NCBI GenBank assembly: GCA_000955785.1 | Contig: JYOD01000013.1 | Span: forward strand, 62,001-126,000 | Direction: 5' to 3' | DNA: 64,000 nt | Origin: Burkholderiaceae bacterium 16 | GTDB lineage: Bacteria; Pseudomonadota; Gammaproteobacteria; Burkholderiales; Burkholderiaceae | Shown here: positions 34,432-42,512 of the stretch, one piece after another | Layout of the letters: every line of letters begins with the position of its first letter | How positions within the stretch are numbered: the first letter of the stretch is position 1 | Position numbers and translations under genes: made by a program | Notes under the pieces: model-generated | Databases searched by the model: none | Seen by the model: only the letters and a program-made list of their open reading frames with translations | What the model was told of the DNA's origin: nothing

Positions 34432-35205
34432 TCAATTCACGCGCAGCAGGAAGTTCAGCACCAGCGCGCCGCCCGAACACAGCACCACCGCATTGACCAT
34501 GCGCAGAAACTGCTCGCGCGACAAGCGCAGCGTGATCCTGCGCCCGGCCCACAGGCCCAGCGCCATCGCCGGCGCCAGCATCAGCGCCAGCTTGAGGATG
34601 GCCGCGCCCGCATACACCCCCGCCAGCGCGAACAGCACCAGCCGCGTCAGCGTGCTCACGCCAATCAGCGTCGATTGCGTCATGCGCATCGCGTCCTTGC
34701 CCAGCCGTCCCGACAGGTAGATTGCATACAGGAAGCCGCCGCTGCCGAACATGGCCGAGCAGATGCCGCCACCCAGCCCGAAAGGGAGCGCCGCGCGCGG
34801 CGTGAAGCCCGCCGGGCGCCTGCCGGCAAGCGACCAGACCGCGTAGGCGATGGCGAACATGCCCAGCAGCAGCGGCAGCGGATCCGATTGCAGCTTGAGC
34901 AGCAACGCGGCGCCCGCCAGGCTGCCGGCCAGCATGCCGGGCAGCAACCGGCCAAGCTCGGCGCGGTCCGCGGCGCGGCCATCGCGCAGCAAGGCAAAGG
35001 CGGCGGCGCTGCAGTCCATCAGTGCCAGCAGAGGCACGATCTGGCTGACCGGCATCAGGTGGGCCAGCAGCGGTCCCGCCACCAGCGCGGTGCCAAAGCC
35101 CGCCATGCCGAAGATCACATAAGCGCCGGCGATTGCCAGGCACATGGCGAGGTAGGCCGGCAGGGAAAAGCCAGGGAGCAGGAAGGAAAGGGAAGGGAGT
35201 TCCAC
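34432..35205 (-). CDS. TauE/SafE-family membrane exporter
   Basis: 257 residues, seven to eight hydrophobic segments, paired glycine motifs GMAGFGTALVAGPLLAHL and GLGGGICSAMFGSGGFLYAI typical of the two-repeat TauE/SafE family, which moves sulfite, sulfoacetate or other small organosulfur anions. GTG at 35205 chosen; upstream codons are low-quality. Divergent from a LysR gene with 250 bp between, which may regulate it. Convergent with prfC. Confidence 0.85.
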   Translation of the reverse strand: MELPSLSFLLPGFSLPAYLAMCLAIAGAYVIFGMAGFGTALVAGPLLAHLMPVSQIVPLLALMDCSAAAFALLRDGRAADRAELGRLLPGMLAGSLAGAALLLKLQSDPLPLLLGMFAIAYAVWSLAGRRPAGFTPRAALPFGLGGGICSAMFGSGGFLYAIYLSGRLGKDAMRMTQSTLIGVSTLTRLVLFALAGVYAGAAILKLALMLAPAMALGLWAGRRITLRLSREQFLRMVNAVVLCSGGALVLNFLLRVN

Positions 35206-35423
35206 GTTAGGCTGAGTCGGGGTTGCGTGCCCCACAGCATAGGGACGCGCCCGCCGGCGGACCAATATCAAAGCGCCCCGCGATCCATCGCAAAGCGGCA
35301 TGGCAGGGTGCTGGGCGCGGCGCCCGCGCCATGGCACACTGCGCGCGTGCGCCGCGCCGGCGCCAATCCAGTCGTCGCAGTCCGCAATCCCGGCTCGCGG
35401 CCCCGCGCACCACCCAGCCCGGC

Positions 35424-35471
35424 ATGAGCCCGTCCTTCAATGAGCCTGTCCCTGAATGAGCCCGTCCCTCA
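35424..35471 (+). repeat. Three tandem 16-bp repeats at the start of the LysR gene
   Basis: ATGAGCCCGTCCTTCA, ATGAGCCTGTCCCTGA, ATGAGCCCGTCCCTCA: three head-to-tail copies, each beginning with ATG. As 16 is not a multiple of three, each ATG opens a different frame; only the third (35456) leads into the LysR protein. Confidence 0.85.
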
Positions 35472-36355
35472 AGCAGTTGCGTTATTTCGTGGAAATCGTC
35501 GATGCCGGCAGCTTCAGCCTGGCCGCCGAGCGGCTCTTTATTGCCCAGTCGGCGCTGAGCCGGCAGATCAAGGAACTGGAGGGCATGTTGCAGGTGGCGC
35601 TGCTGGTGCGCAAGGCGCGCCATGTGGAAACCACGCCGGCCGGCCGCGCTTTCCATGAAGCCGCCCGCCGCATCCTGGCCGAGCTGACCGAGGCATCGGC
35701 GCAGGCGCGGCAGGTCGAGCGCGGAGAACAAGGCACTGTGCGCTTGCTGCATTCGAGTTCGGTGCCGTTGACGCCAGCCTGCACGGCGGTATTGCGCGCG
35801 TACCAGTCCGGACATCCGGGGATTCATCTTGAAGTCTCGCAGGCGTCCAGTGAACAGCAGGCGCTGGAGATCGAGGAAGGCCGCGCCGATCTTGGCCTGG
35901 CGCGCGAGCCGCTGCTGCGCCGGCTGCCCCGCGTCAACGTCGATCCGCTCTACAGCGAACGTGTCGAACTGGCGGTAAGCAGCGCGCACCCGCTGGCGCG
36001 GGAGGACCATATCGCGCTGGATGCCTTGCGGGAGCAACCCTTCGTGTCGCTGCCGCATCCGGATCGCGGCGGCCTGAGCCAGCGCGTGGCGCAGTGCTAC
36101 CTGGAGAGCGGCTTCTACCCGCGCGCCGCCGCGGCGATCTCGCGCAAGCTGTCGCAACTGGTGCTGGTGGAGGCCGGGTTTGGCGTGGCCCTGGTGCCGG
36201 CTTCGCTCGGGCGCATGGCGCCGCCAGGGGTGTGCTTCGTGCCGCTGGCCGATGCCGGCTGCGACACGCTCGTGGTGCTGCTGTCGCGGCGCGATGCCGC
36301 GCCGGCCGCCGCGGCGCTGGCCAGCAGCCTGCGCGCGGCACTGCCTGCTCAATAA
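35456..36355 (+). CDS. LysR-family transcriptional regulator
   Basis: 299 residues: N-terminal winged HTH (LKQLRYFVEIVDAGSFSLAA, SALSRQIKELEG), then a substrate-binding domain (~90-295). The usual divergent target would be the TauE/SafE exporter gene at 34432-35205. Its tail overlaps the TonB-receptor tail by 7 bp (convergent stops). The start lies in the third of three tandem 16-bp repeats. Confidence 0.92.
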   Translation: MSPSLKQLRYFVEIVDAGSFSLAAERLFIAQSALSRQIKELEGMLQVALLVRKARHVETTPAGRAFHEAARRILAELTEASAQARQVERGEQGTVRLLHSSSVPLTPACTAVLRAYQSGHPGIHLEVSQASSEQQALEIEEGRADLGLAREPLLRRLPRVNVDPLYSERVELAVSSAHPLAREDHIALDALREQPFVSLPHPDRGGLSQRVAQCYLESGFYPRAAAAISRKLSQLVLVEAGFGVALVPASLGRMAPPGVCFVPLADAGCDTLVVLLSRRDAAPAAAALASSLRAALPAQ

Positions 36356-38553
36356 GCCAGCGAGGCCTGGATGTAGAACGTGCGTGGCATGCCAACGTAC
36401 TTGCCCGCGTTGTTGTCGGTGGAGCGGGTGAAGTAGCGGCGGTCGAACAGGTTCTTCACGCCCACCGCGATCTTCAGGTTTTGCGCCGCCTTGCCGAAGT
36501 CGTAGCCCAGGCGCATGTTCAACAGCGCGTAGCCCGGGATATCGCCCAGCGCGCCGTTGGCGCTTTCCGCGGTCTGGTATGGCGCGTTGGCGATGGCCGG
36601 GTCGCCCGGCGAGTGCTGCTTCGATTGCGCAAAGGCGTCCACGTTGAGCAGCCAGCGGTTGCGTGCGTAACGCATGCCCAGCGTGGCCACATGGCGCGAA
36701 TAGAAGGGCAGGTCGCGGCCGGCGAAAGTGCCCTGGTTGTAGGTGGCATCCGTGAAGGTGTAGGTGGCGTAAGCCGACAGGCCCGCCAGCGTGGGAGCCA
36801 GCGCGCCAAAGTCGTAGCGCACCGACGACTCCACGCCGCGGTGCGTGGTCGCGCCCAGGTTGGTCCACGCATCCGGGCTGCCGGCGGTGCCGCCGCGCAG
36901 CTGCAGTTCGTCGTCGAAGTCGATGTTGAACAAGGTCAGCTCGCCGCCCCAGCCATTGATGCCGGCGAAGTGCGTGCCGATCTCATAGGTCTTGGCCTTT
37001 TCCGGGGTCAGGCCGTTGGTGGTCTGCGCGATCTGGAAGTACTGCAGCGGGCCAAAGGAGACGCCGGCGTTGGCGAACAGCTTCCACTGGTCGGTCACGT
37101 GGTACAGCACCGCCAGCGAGGGCAGCGGCTCCTCGGACTTCACGTCGTTGCGCACCTTGGTGAAGTTGTCCGTCACGTAGGAGCGGATCATCTCGTAGCG
37201 CAGGCCAGGCGTGATGGTCCAGTTGCCGACGTTGATGGTGTCGTCGATATAGACCGCGTTGGCCGTGGTGCCGCCGGTGCGCGACTGGTACAGCGTGGAC
37301 GGCGCGTTGGGCGCATTGAAGCCGGTGCCGGGGCGATAGAAGGCGGTGCGCGAGGCTTCTTCGTCGCTGGCTTCGCGCAGGAAGCGATAGCCCACGCCCA
37401 CTTCGTGGCTCACGTTTTCGCCGCGGAACAGTTGCGAGTAGCGCGGCTCGATGGCGAAGGTGTGGTAGTTGCGCGGATACGAAACCAGGCGGCGCTGGCC
37501 GGCGGTGGCGCCGGTGCCTTCGCTCTCGATATTGCTGCCGCGGAAACTGTCCGTGTAGTACGTCAGCAGCTCGAACTTGCGGTTGTTGTCGTTATGCGCG
37601 TATTTGAGCGTGAAGTCCTTGCGGCGGCCGCTGAAGTTGTCGAAGGGCCGCACCGACTGGAACGGATCGGCGGCGTACTGCGCCGACGTCAGGCCGCCGG
37701 GCATGCCGGCGGTGGCGTCGTAGTAATGCAGGCTCGCGCTCAGTTCGTCGGCCGGGGTGATGCGGTAGGCGCCCTTGAGCATCAGGTCGTCGATATTGAC
37801 GTGGTCGTTGCTGGCGCGATAGCCGTTGCCGTGCACGCCCGAGTACAGCAACGCACCGCCCAGCCCCTGTTCGTTGGTGCCGCCGATGAAGGCGCTCGGG
37901 ATGGTCTTGACGCCACCGCCGTGACTGTAGATATCGGACTCGACAGAGGCGTCCGCAGTGAACGTCTTGGGAATTGGCCGCGTTACGAAATTGATGACCC
38001 CGCCTACGTTCTGCGGGCCATAGCGTACCGAGCCCGCGCCGCGCACCACGTCCACGGCTTGCAGGTTGCCCAGCGCGACCGGGGCCATCGACAGTTGCGG
38101 CTGGCCGTAGGGCGCCACGGCCAGCGGCACGCCATCCAGCAGGATGGTAGAGCGCGGGGACAGGCGCGATGCCAGTCCCCGCACGCCCACGTTCAACGAG
38201 ATGTCGCTGCCGCCGGTGCCGTTGCTGTCTTGCACCTGCACGCCCGGCACCCTGCGAAGCACGTCGCGCACGTTGCTCGCACCGCTTTCAATCATTTCTT
38301 CGCGGTCGACGATGGTGCGCGCGCCAGGGTGGTCCAGCACCTTGGCCTCATTGGGGCTCTCGAGCCAGTTGCCTACCACGGTGACGGTATTGAGCGTGCT
38401 TTCGGCGCTGAAAGCGCCAGCGGCCAGCGGTGCGCTTGCGGCGTCGGGTGCGGGCAAGGCGCCAGGCTGGGTGTCTGCCGCATGCGCGGATATGGTCAGG
38501 CAAAGCAGGGCGGCGCCGATAGCGGCGCCTGTGGGCGTGAAGGTGGGCTGCAA
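36349..38553 (-). CDS. FecA-like TonB-dependent siderophore/iron receptor
   Basis: 734 residues. Signal peptide (1-~25, SAHA), TonB-box-like TLNTVTVVG (~53-61), plug domain (~65-180: VRDVLRRVPGVQVQDSNGTG, LLDGVPLAVAPYG, RYGPQNVGGVINFVTRP) and a 22-strand-type barrel ending in an aromatic residue (IQASLAY). No FecR-interaction extension before the plug, so no surface-signalling role. A Fur-box-like sequence lies ~60 bp upstream and an EntS-like exporter is divergent, suggesting siderophore traffic. A parS-like 16-mer lies within its 5' coding part. Confidence 0.93.
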   Translation of the reverse strand: MQPTFTPTGAAIGAALLCLTISAHAADTQPGALPAPDAASAPLAAGAFSAESTLNTVTVVGNWLESPNEAKVLDHPGARTIVDREEMIESGASNVRDVLRRVPGVQVQDSNGTGGSDISLNVGVRGLASRLSPRSTILLDGVPLAVAPYGQPQLSMAPVALGNLQAVDVVRGAGSVRYGPQNVGGVINFVTRPIPKTFTADASVESDIYSHGGGVKTIPSAFIGGTNEQGLGGALLYSGVHGNGYRASNDHVNIDDLMLKGAYRITPADELSASLHYYDATAGMPGGLTSAQYAADPFQSVRPFDNFSGRRKDFTLKYAHNDNNRKFELLTYYTDSFRGSNIESEGTGATAGQRRLVSYPRNYHTFAIEPRYSQLFRGENVSHEVGVGYRFLREASDEEASRTAFYRPGTGFNAPNAPSTLYQSRTGGTTANAVYIDDTINVGNWTITPGLRYEMIRSYVTDNFTKVRNDVKSEEPLPSLAVLYHVTDQWKLFANAGVSFGPLQYFQIAQTTNGLTPEKAKTYEIGTHFAGINGWGGELTLFNIDFDDELQLRGGTAGSPDAWTNLGATTHRGVESSVRYDFGALAPTLAGLSAYATYTFTDATYNQGTFAGRDLPFYSRHVATLGMRYARNRWLLNVDAFAQSKQHSPGDPAIANAPYQTAESANGALGDIPGYALLNMRLGYDFGKAAQNLKIAVGVKNLFDRRYFTRSTDNNAGKYVGMPRTFYIQASLAY
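38399..38414. promoter_or_regulatory. parS-like site inside the TonB-receptor gene
   Basis: CTTTCGGCGCTGAAAG matches the 16-bp dyad upstream of parA at 15 of 16 positions. It lies 21 kb from that site. Confidence 0.4.
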
Positions 38554-38614
38554 GATGGAATTCCTGGGAACGGGGCGGGAAAGTCAGGGAGCCGCCGCAT
38601 CGAAGGCCGCATTA

Positions 38615-38633
38615 TAAATACGAATGATTCTCG
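38615..38633. promoter_or_regulatory. Possible Fur box upstream of the TonB receptor
   Basis: TAAATACGAATGATTCTCG, an AT-rich element with partial dyad (GAATGATTC) resembling the Fur consensus, 60-80 bp before the receptor start. Partial match only. Confidence 0.4.
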
Positions 38634-38701
38634 AACCCAATCGCATTTGTTGCTGTGTGGCGATATTGCATCATTGTTGATACATGGTGGTGACACACGG
38701 A

Positions 38702-38729
38702 CGCGATGCATGCGCCTGCATGCATCGCG
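38702..38729. repeat. 12-bp perfect inverted repeat between receptor and exporter genes
   Basis: CGCGATGCATGC and GCATGCATCGCG around a GCCT loop. It could be a hairpin in the exporter leader or an operator; no T tract follows, so it is not a terminator. Confidence 0.6.
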
Positions 38730-38901
38730 GGGCTCGGATAGAATCCGAAACTTGCGGGAACTGGCCCGGGAAATGGCCCGGTAGCAGCCGGTGCGTGGTT
38801 TTGGCTGCAATCGAGTCGTTTCAGGCGCTTTTCAGCTTTTCCCGCCGAGTGAGGCAGGCCAGCGCCTTGCCTCGCCGCCCGCCCTGTGATCACCGCCATC
38901 C

Positions 38902-40155
38902 ATGCCGACCCCTGCTACTGCTCCGGCCACCGCGCCGGACTCTGTTTTTCGCGACCCTTCATTTCGGCTGTTCTGGTTTGCCCGCCTGTGCACCACCATC
39001 GGCTATCAGATCTTCACGGTGGCCGTGGGCTGGCAGATGTATGACCTCACCCGCGATCCCTTCATGCTCGGCATGGTGGGCCTGGTGCAGTTCCTGCCCT
39101 CGGTGATGCTCCTGCTGGTGTCAGGCCATGTGGCTGACCGTTTCGACCGGCGCCTGATCGTACGGACCTGCCAGACGCTGGAAGCGCTGATCGCGGTGTC
39201 GATGGCGGTGGCGAGCCTGAAGGGCTGGATCACGCGCGATCACATCTTTGTCTTCGTGGCGCTGATCGGCGCCACCCGCGCATTCGAGACGCCGACCCTG
39301 CAAGCGCTGCTGCCCAGCGTGGTCACGCCGCGCCAGCTTCCGCGCGCAGTGGCCTTGTCCAGTTCCGCCACGCAGACGGCCATCATCATCGGCCCCGCGC
39401 TGGGCGGCTTTGCCTATGTGGCCGGCCCCGGCGTGGTCTACGCTATCAGCGCCACGCTGTTCGCCGTGGCCGCCTGCCTGGTGAGCGTGCTCAAGCTGCG
39501 CCAGGCCGCGCAGCGGCTGACCACGCCGGTCAGCGTCGCCACGCTGTTTGCCGGTTTCTCCTATATCCGCAGCCGTCCGGTGCTGCTCGGCGCGATCTCG
39601 CTGGATCTGTTTGCCGTGCTGCTGGGCGGCGCCACCGCGCTGCTGCCCATCTATGCGCGCGACATCCTCCACACCGGGCCCTGGGGCCTTGGCCTGCTGC
39701 GCTCGTCGCCCGCCGTCGGCGCGCTGGTAACCGCGCTGTGGCTGGCTCATCACCCGATGAACCGCCGCGTGGGACGCGTGATGTTCGGCGCGGTGGCTGT
39801 GTTCGGCGTGGCCACCATGGCGTTCGGCGTCTCGCACTGGCTGCCGCTGTCGATGGCGGCGCTGGTCATGCTCGGCGCTTCCGACATGATCAGCGTGGTG
39901 GTGCGGTCCACCCTGGTCCAGCTCGATACGCCCGACGATATGCGCGGGCGCGTGGGGGCCGTCAACTCGGTGTTCATCGGGGCATCCAACCAGCTTGGCG
40001 AGTTCGAGTCGGGCGTCACGGCCGCACTGCTCGGGCCGGTCGGCGCGGTGTTGCTGGGCGGCATCGGCACGCTGGTGGTCGTGGCGGTGTGGATGCGCCT
40101 GTTCCCCTCGCTGGCCTCGCGCGACCGCTTGCACGATCACCCTTTGACGGCCTGA
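38902..40155 (+). CDS. MFS exporter, EntS/transmembrane secretion effector type
   Basis: 417 residues, about 12 transmembrane segments. The N-terminal FRDPSFRLFWFARLCTTIGY, GHVADRFDRRLIV (MFS motif A) and C-terminal DDMRGRVGAVNSVFIGASNQ are typical of the MFS_3/EntS branch that exports siderophores or drugs. Divergent from the TonB receptor across ~350 bp, so receptor and exporter may act in one iron-uptake system. No siderophore synthesis genes are in the window. Confidence 0.85.
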   Translation: MPTPATAPATAPDSVFRDPSFRLFWFARLCTTIGYQIFTVAVGWQMYDLTRDPFMLGMVGLVQFLPSVMLLLVSGHVADRFDRRLIVRTCQTLEALIAVSMAVASLKGWITRDHIFVFVALIGATRAFETPTLQALLPSVVTPRQLPRAVALSSSATQTAIIIGPALGGFAYVAGPGVVYAISATLFAVAACLVSVLKLRQAAQRLTTPVSVATLFAGFSYIRSRPVLLGAISLDLFAVLLGGATALLPIYARDILHTGPWGLGLLRSSPAVGALVTALWLAHHPMNRRVGRVMFGAVAVFGVATMAFGVSHWLPLSMAALVMLGASDMISVVVRSTLVQLDTPDDMRGRVGAVNSVFIGASNQLGEFESGVTAALLGPVGAVLLGGIGTLVVVAVWMRLFPSLASRDRLHDHPLTA

Positions 40156-40221
40156 ACGCCGGCCGGGCGGCGCCCTGCGGTCCGGCTGCACCGGTTCATT
40201 ACCCCTCTCCTGCACCAAAGC

Positions 40222-40236
40222 GTACCCAATTCTGCG
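40222..40236 (+). repeat. Dispersed origin iteron (variant)
   Basis: GTACCCAATTCTGCG, within the consensus GTACCC[G/A][T/A]TTCTGCG, in the 500-bp gap between the exporter and NAGGN genes, 17 kb from the array end. Confidence 0.75.
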
Positions 40237-40327
40237 TGCCTCGACGGTGCCGTCCGGGCGCCGAAATGCGCCACCTTTCGATCCCACACCATGCCGCGTG
40301 TGCCAGAAATGTGATGCTTGCACCGCT

Positions 40328-40355
40328 TTGCCGCGCGATGCCATGCACGTATAAA
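40328..40355 (+). promoter_or_regulatory. Possible sigma-70 promoter of the NAGGN operon
   Basis: TTGCCG (40328-40333), 16-bp spacer, TATAAA (40350-40355), giving a leader of about 290 nt before the first gene. Spacer one base short of optimal. Confidence 0.45.
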
Positions 40356-40389
40356 AGTATCTGAAATGGCACTCGGGCGAATTTTTTTG

Positions 40390-40430
40390 AACCGGCGCGA
40401 GCCCTTGTCCACTAAGGGCTCGCGCCGGTT
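40390..40430 (+). repeat. 17-bp perfect hairpin in the NAGGN leader
   Basis: AACCGGCGCGAGCCCTT and AAGGGCTCGCGCCGGTT around a 7-nt loop GTCCACT. A run of seven T comes just before it rather than after, so it is not a standard plus-strand terminator. Confidence 0.75.
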
Positions 40431-40519
40431 TGGCCGACTGCCATCGCGCGATTCGGGGAAACCAAAGCCCCTGTCATCTGTCCTGAAAGTATCCCCAATT
40501 TCAACCAACTGTAGGTGAT

Positions 40520-40540
40520 CGTCTGACATCCGGTCAGACG
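40520..40540. promoter_or_regulatory. Operator-like palindrome upstream of the NAGGN operon
   Basis: CGTCTGAC-ATCCG-GTCAGACG: perfect 8-bp arms, 5-bp spacer, 115 bp before the first start codon. Geometry of a dimeric regulator site. Confidence 0.5.
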
Positions 40541-40655
40541 GTCTCGGGCAGACCAGAACACCGCGCCATGAGAAAACAATACACGGCGCGGTGTTTGGGC
40601 TTTGGCAGTCCCATCGGACGTCCCGATACCGCCAGTGACAGGAGAGCGTCCGGAT

Positions 40656-42437
40656 ATGTGTGGCATTGCTGGAGAATTACGTTTCGATCAGGTCATGGCC
40701 GACCTGCACGCCGTCGCCGTCATGACGCGCGACCAGGCGCCGCGCGGCCCCGACGGAGAGGGCCTGTTTAGCCTGGGCAGCCGTGCGTTCGGCCATCGCC
40801 GGCTGCGCATCATGGATTTGTCGCAGCGCGCGCACCAGCCCTTCATCGACAACGAACTGGGCCTGGGCATCGTGTTCAACGGCGCGATCTACAACCACGA
40901 TGCGTTGCGTGAAGAACTGGCCGCCCAGGGCTACCGCTTTGCCTCGACCGGCGATACCGAAGTCATCATCAAGGCGTGGCATGCATGGGGGCCGGCCGCG
41001 CTCGACCGCTTCGCCGGCATGTTCGCCTTCGCCCTGTGGGAGCGCGATTCCGGCGTGACCCACCTGGTGCGCGACCGCCTGGGCATCAAGCCGTTGTACT
41101 ACTCGGCCATGCCGCAGCGCCTGCGCTTTGCTTCCACGCTGCCAGCCTTGCTGGCCGGTGGCGATATCGACACCACGCTTGACCCCGTAGCGCTGCATCA
41201 CTACCTGAGCCTGCACGCCGTGGTTCCCGCGCCCCACACCATCCTGCAAGCCGTGCGCAAGCTGCCGCCGGCCACGCATATGACGGTGCAGCCCGACGGC
41301 CGCACCGACAGCCGCACCTGGTGGCGGCTGGATTTCAGCCGGAATGCAGACGATCTCGAGCGGCCGTTCGAGGCCTGGCGCGATCTCGCGCTCGCCACGC
41401 TGCGCGACGCCGTGCGCCGCCGCACCGTGGGCGATGTGCCGGTGGGCGTGCTGTTGTCCGGCGGCGTCGACTCCAGCCTGATCACCGGCCTGCTCGCAGA
41501 AACGGGTACGCCCGACCTGCGCACCTACGCCATCGGCTTCGAAACCGTGGGCGGCGAGGCTGGCGACGAGTTCCGGTACTCCGACCTGGTGGCCAGGCAC
41601 TTCGGCACCCGCCACGAGAAGATGATGATTCCGGCGGCCGGCCTGCTGACCGCGCTGCCCGACGCCATCGGCTCCATGAGCGAGCCGATGGTCAGCCACG
41701 ACTGCGTGGCCTTCTACCTGCTGTCCGCCGCCGTGGCGAAACACAGCCGCGTGGTGCAGAGCGGGCAGGGCGCCGACGAAGTCTTCGGCGGCTACCACTG
41801 GTACCCGCCGCTGGCCGGCAACACGGACGCGGACGGCGGGGTCGCCGCCTACCGGCGCGGCTTCTTCGACCGCAGCCACGGCGAGATGGCGGAGCTGCTC
41901 GCGCCGCAATGGCTGGCCGACGATCCCAGCGGCCGCTTCCTTGCCGCGCACTTCGCCCAGGCCGGCGCCGACAGCGCTATCGACCGCGCGCTGCGCGTGG
42001 ACACCACCGTGATGCTGGTGGAGGACCCGGTCAAGCGCGTCGACAACATGACCATGGCGCACGGCCTGGAAGCGCGCGTGCCCTTCCTCGACCACGAGCT
42101 GGTGGAACTGGCCGCGCGCATGCCGGCACGCCACAAGGTCGCCGCGGGCGGCAAGCATGTGCTCAAGGAAGCGGCGCGCCAGGTGATCCCGGCCGCGGTG
42201 ATCGATCGCCCCAAGGGCTATTTCCCGGTGCCCGCGCTGAAGTACCTGCGCGGCCCGTTCCTGGGTTACGTGCGCGGCTACATCAGCAGCGATCGCGCGC
42301 GCAGCCGCGGCCTCTACCGCGACGGCGTGGCCGACGCCATGCTCGACGCGCCCGATAGCCATATCACCCCGCTCAAGGGCTCCAAGGTCTGGCAGATCGC
42401 GCTGCTCGAAGCGTGGTTGCAGACGCGCGGCATCTGA
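40656..42437 (+). CDS. N-acetylglutaminylglutamine amidotransferase (asparagine-synthase family)
   Basis: 593 residues. Class II glutamine amidotransferase (MCGIAGELRF with nucleophile Cys2; PRGPDGEG; NGAIYNHDALREEL; STGDTEVI) plus an asparagine-synthase ATP-pyrophosphatase domain (PVGVLLSGGVDSSLITGLL; VQSGQGADEVFGGYHWY; KRVDNMTMAHGLEARVPFLD). Forms the terminal amide of the dipeptide osmolyte N-acetylglutaminylglutamine amide. Start at 40656 with AGGAG 13 nt upstream; Cys must be residue 2. First gene of the osmolyte trio. An exact origin iteron lies within the gene at 41495-41509. Confidence 0.92.
   Translation: MCGIAGELRFDQVMADLHAVAVMTRDQAPRGPDGEGLFSLGSRAFGHRRLRIMDLSQRAHQPFIDNELGLGIVFNGAIYNHDALREELAAQGYRFASTGDTEVIIKAWHAWGPAALDRFAGMFAFALWERDSGVTHLVRDRLGIKPLYYSAMPQRLRFASTLPALLAGGDIDTTLDPVALHHYLSLHAVVPAPHTILQAVRKLPPATHMTVQPDGRTDSRTWWRLDFSRNADDLERPFEAWRDLALATLRDAVRRRTVGDVPVGVLLSGGVDSSLITGLLAETGTPDLRTYAIGFETVGGEAGDEFRYSDLVARHFGTRHEKMMIPAAGLLTALPDAIGSMSEPMVSHDCVAFYLLSAAVAKHSRVVQSGQGADEVFGGYHWYPPLAGNTDADGGVAAYRRGFFDRSHGEMAELLAPQWLADDPSGRFLAAHFAQAGADSAIDRALRVDTTVMLVEDPVKRVDNMTMAHGLEARVPFLDHELVELAARMPARHKVAAGGKHVLKEAARQVIPAAVIDRPKGYFPVPALKYLRGPFLGYVRGYISSDRARSRGLYRDGVADAMLDAPDSHITPLKGSKVWQIALLEAWLQTRGI
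41495..41509 (-). repeat. Dispersed origin iteron inside the NAGGN amidotransferase gene
   Basis: Exact reverse-strand copy of GTACCCGTTTCTGCG, encoding part of LLAETGTPD just after the SGGVDSS pyrophosphatase loop. A 15-bp identity to the origin repeat inside a coding sequence 18.4 kb from the array. Confidence 0.8.
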
Positions 42438-42512
42438 CCGGCGCAGCGATGCACCGACAACACGCCTGCCTGACGGGCCGCTGCACGAGACACCAACAGG
42501 AGGAAGACCCAC

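Noticed and set aside
36094..38784. 896-codon plus-strand frame over the TonB receptor
   Set aside because: Shadow frame; the minus strand carries a full receptor with signal peptide, plug and barrel.
40137..40529. 130-codon minus-strand frame in the gap before the osmolyte operon
   Set aside because: Crosses the 17-bp hairpin, the operator-like palindrome and an iteron; no ribosome site or recognisable domain.
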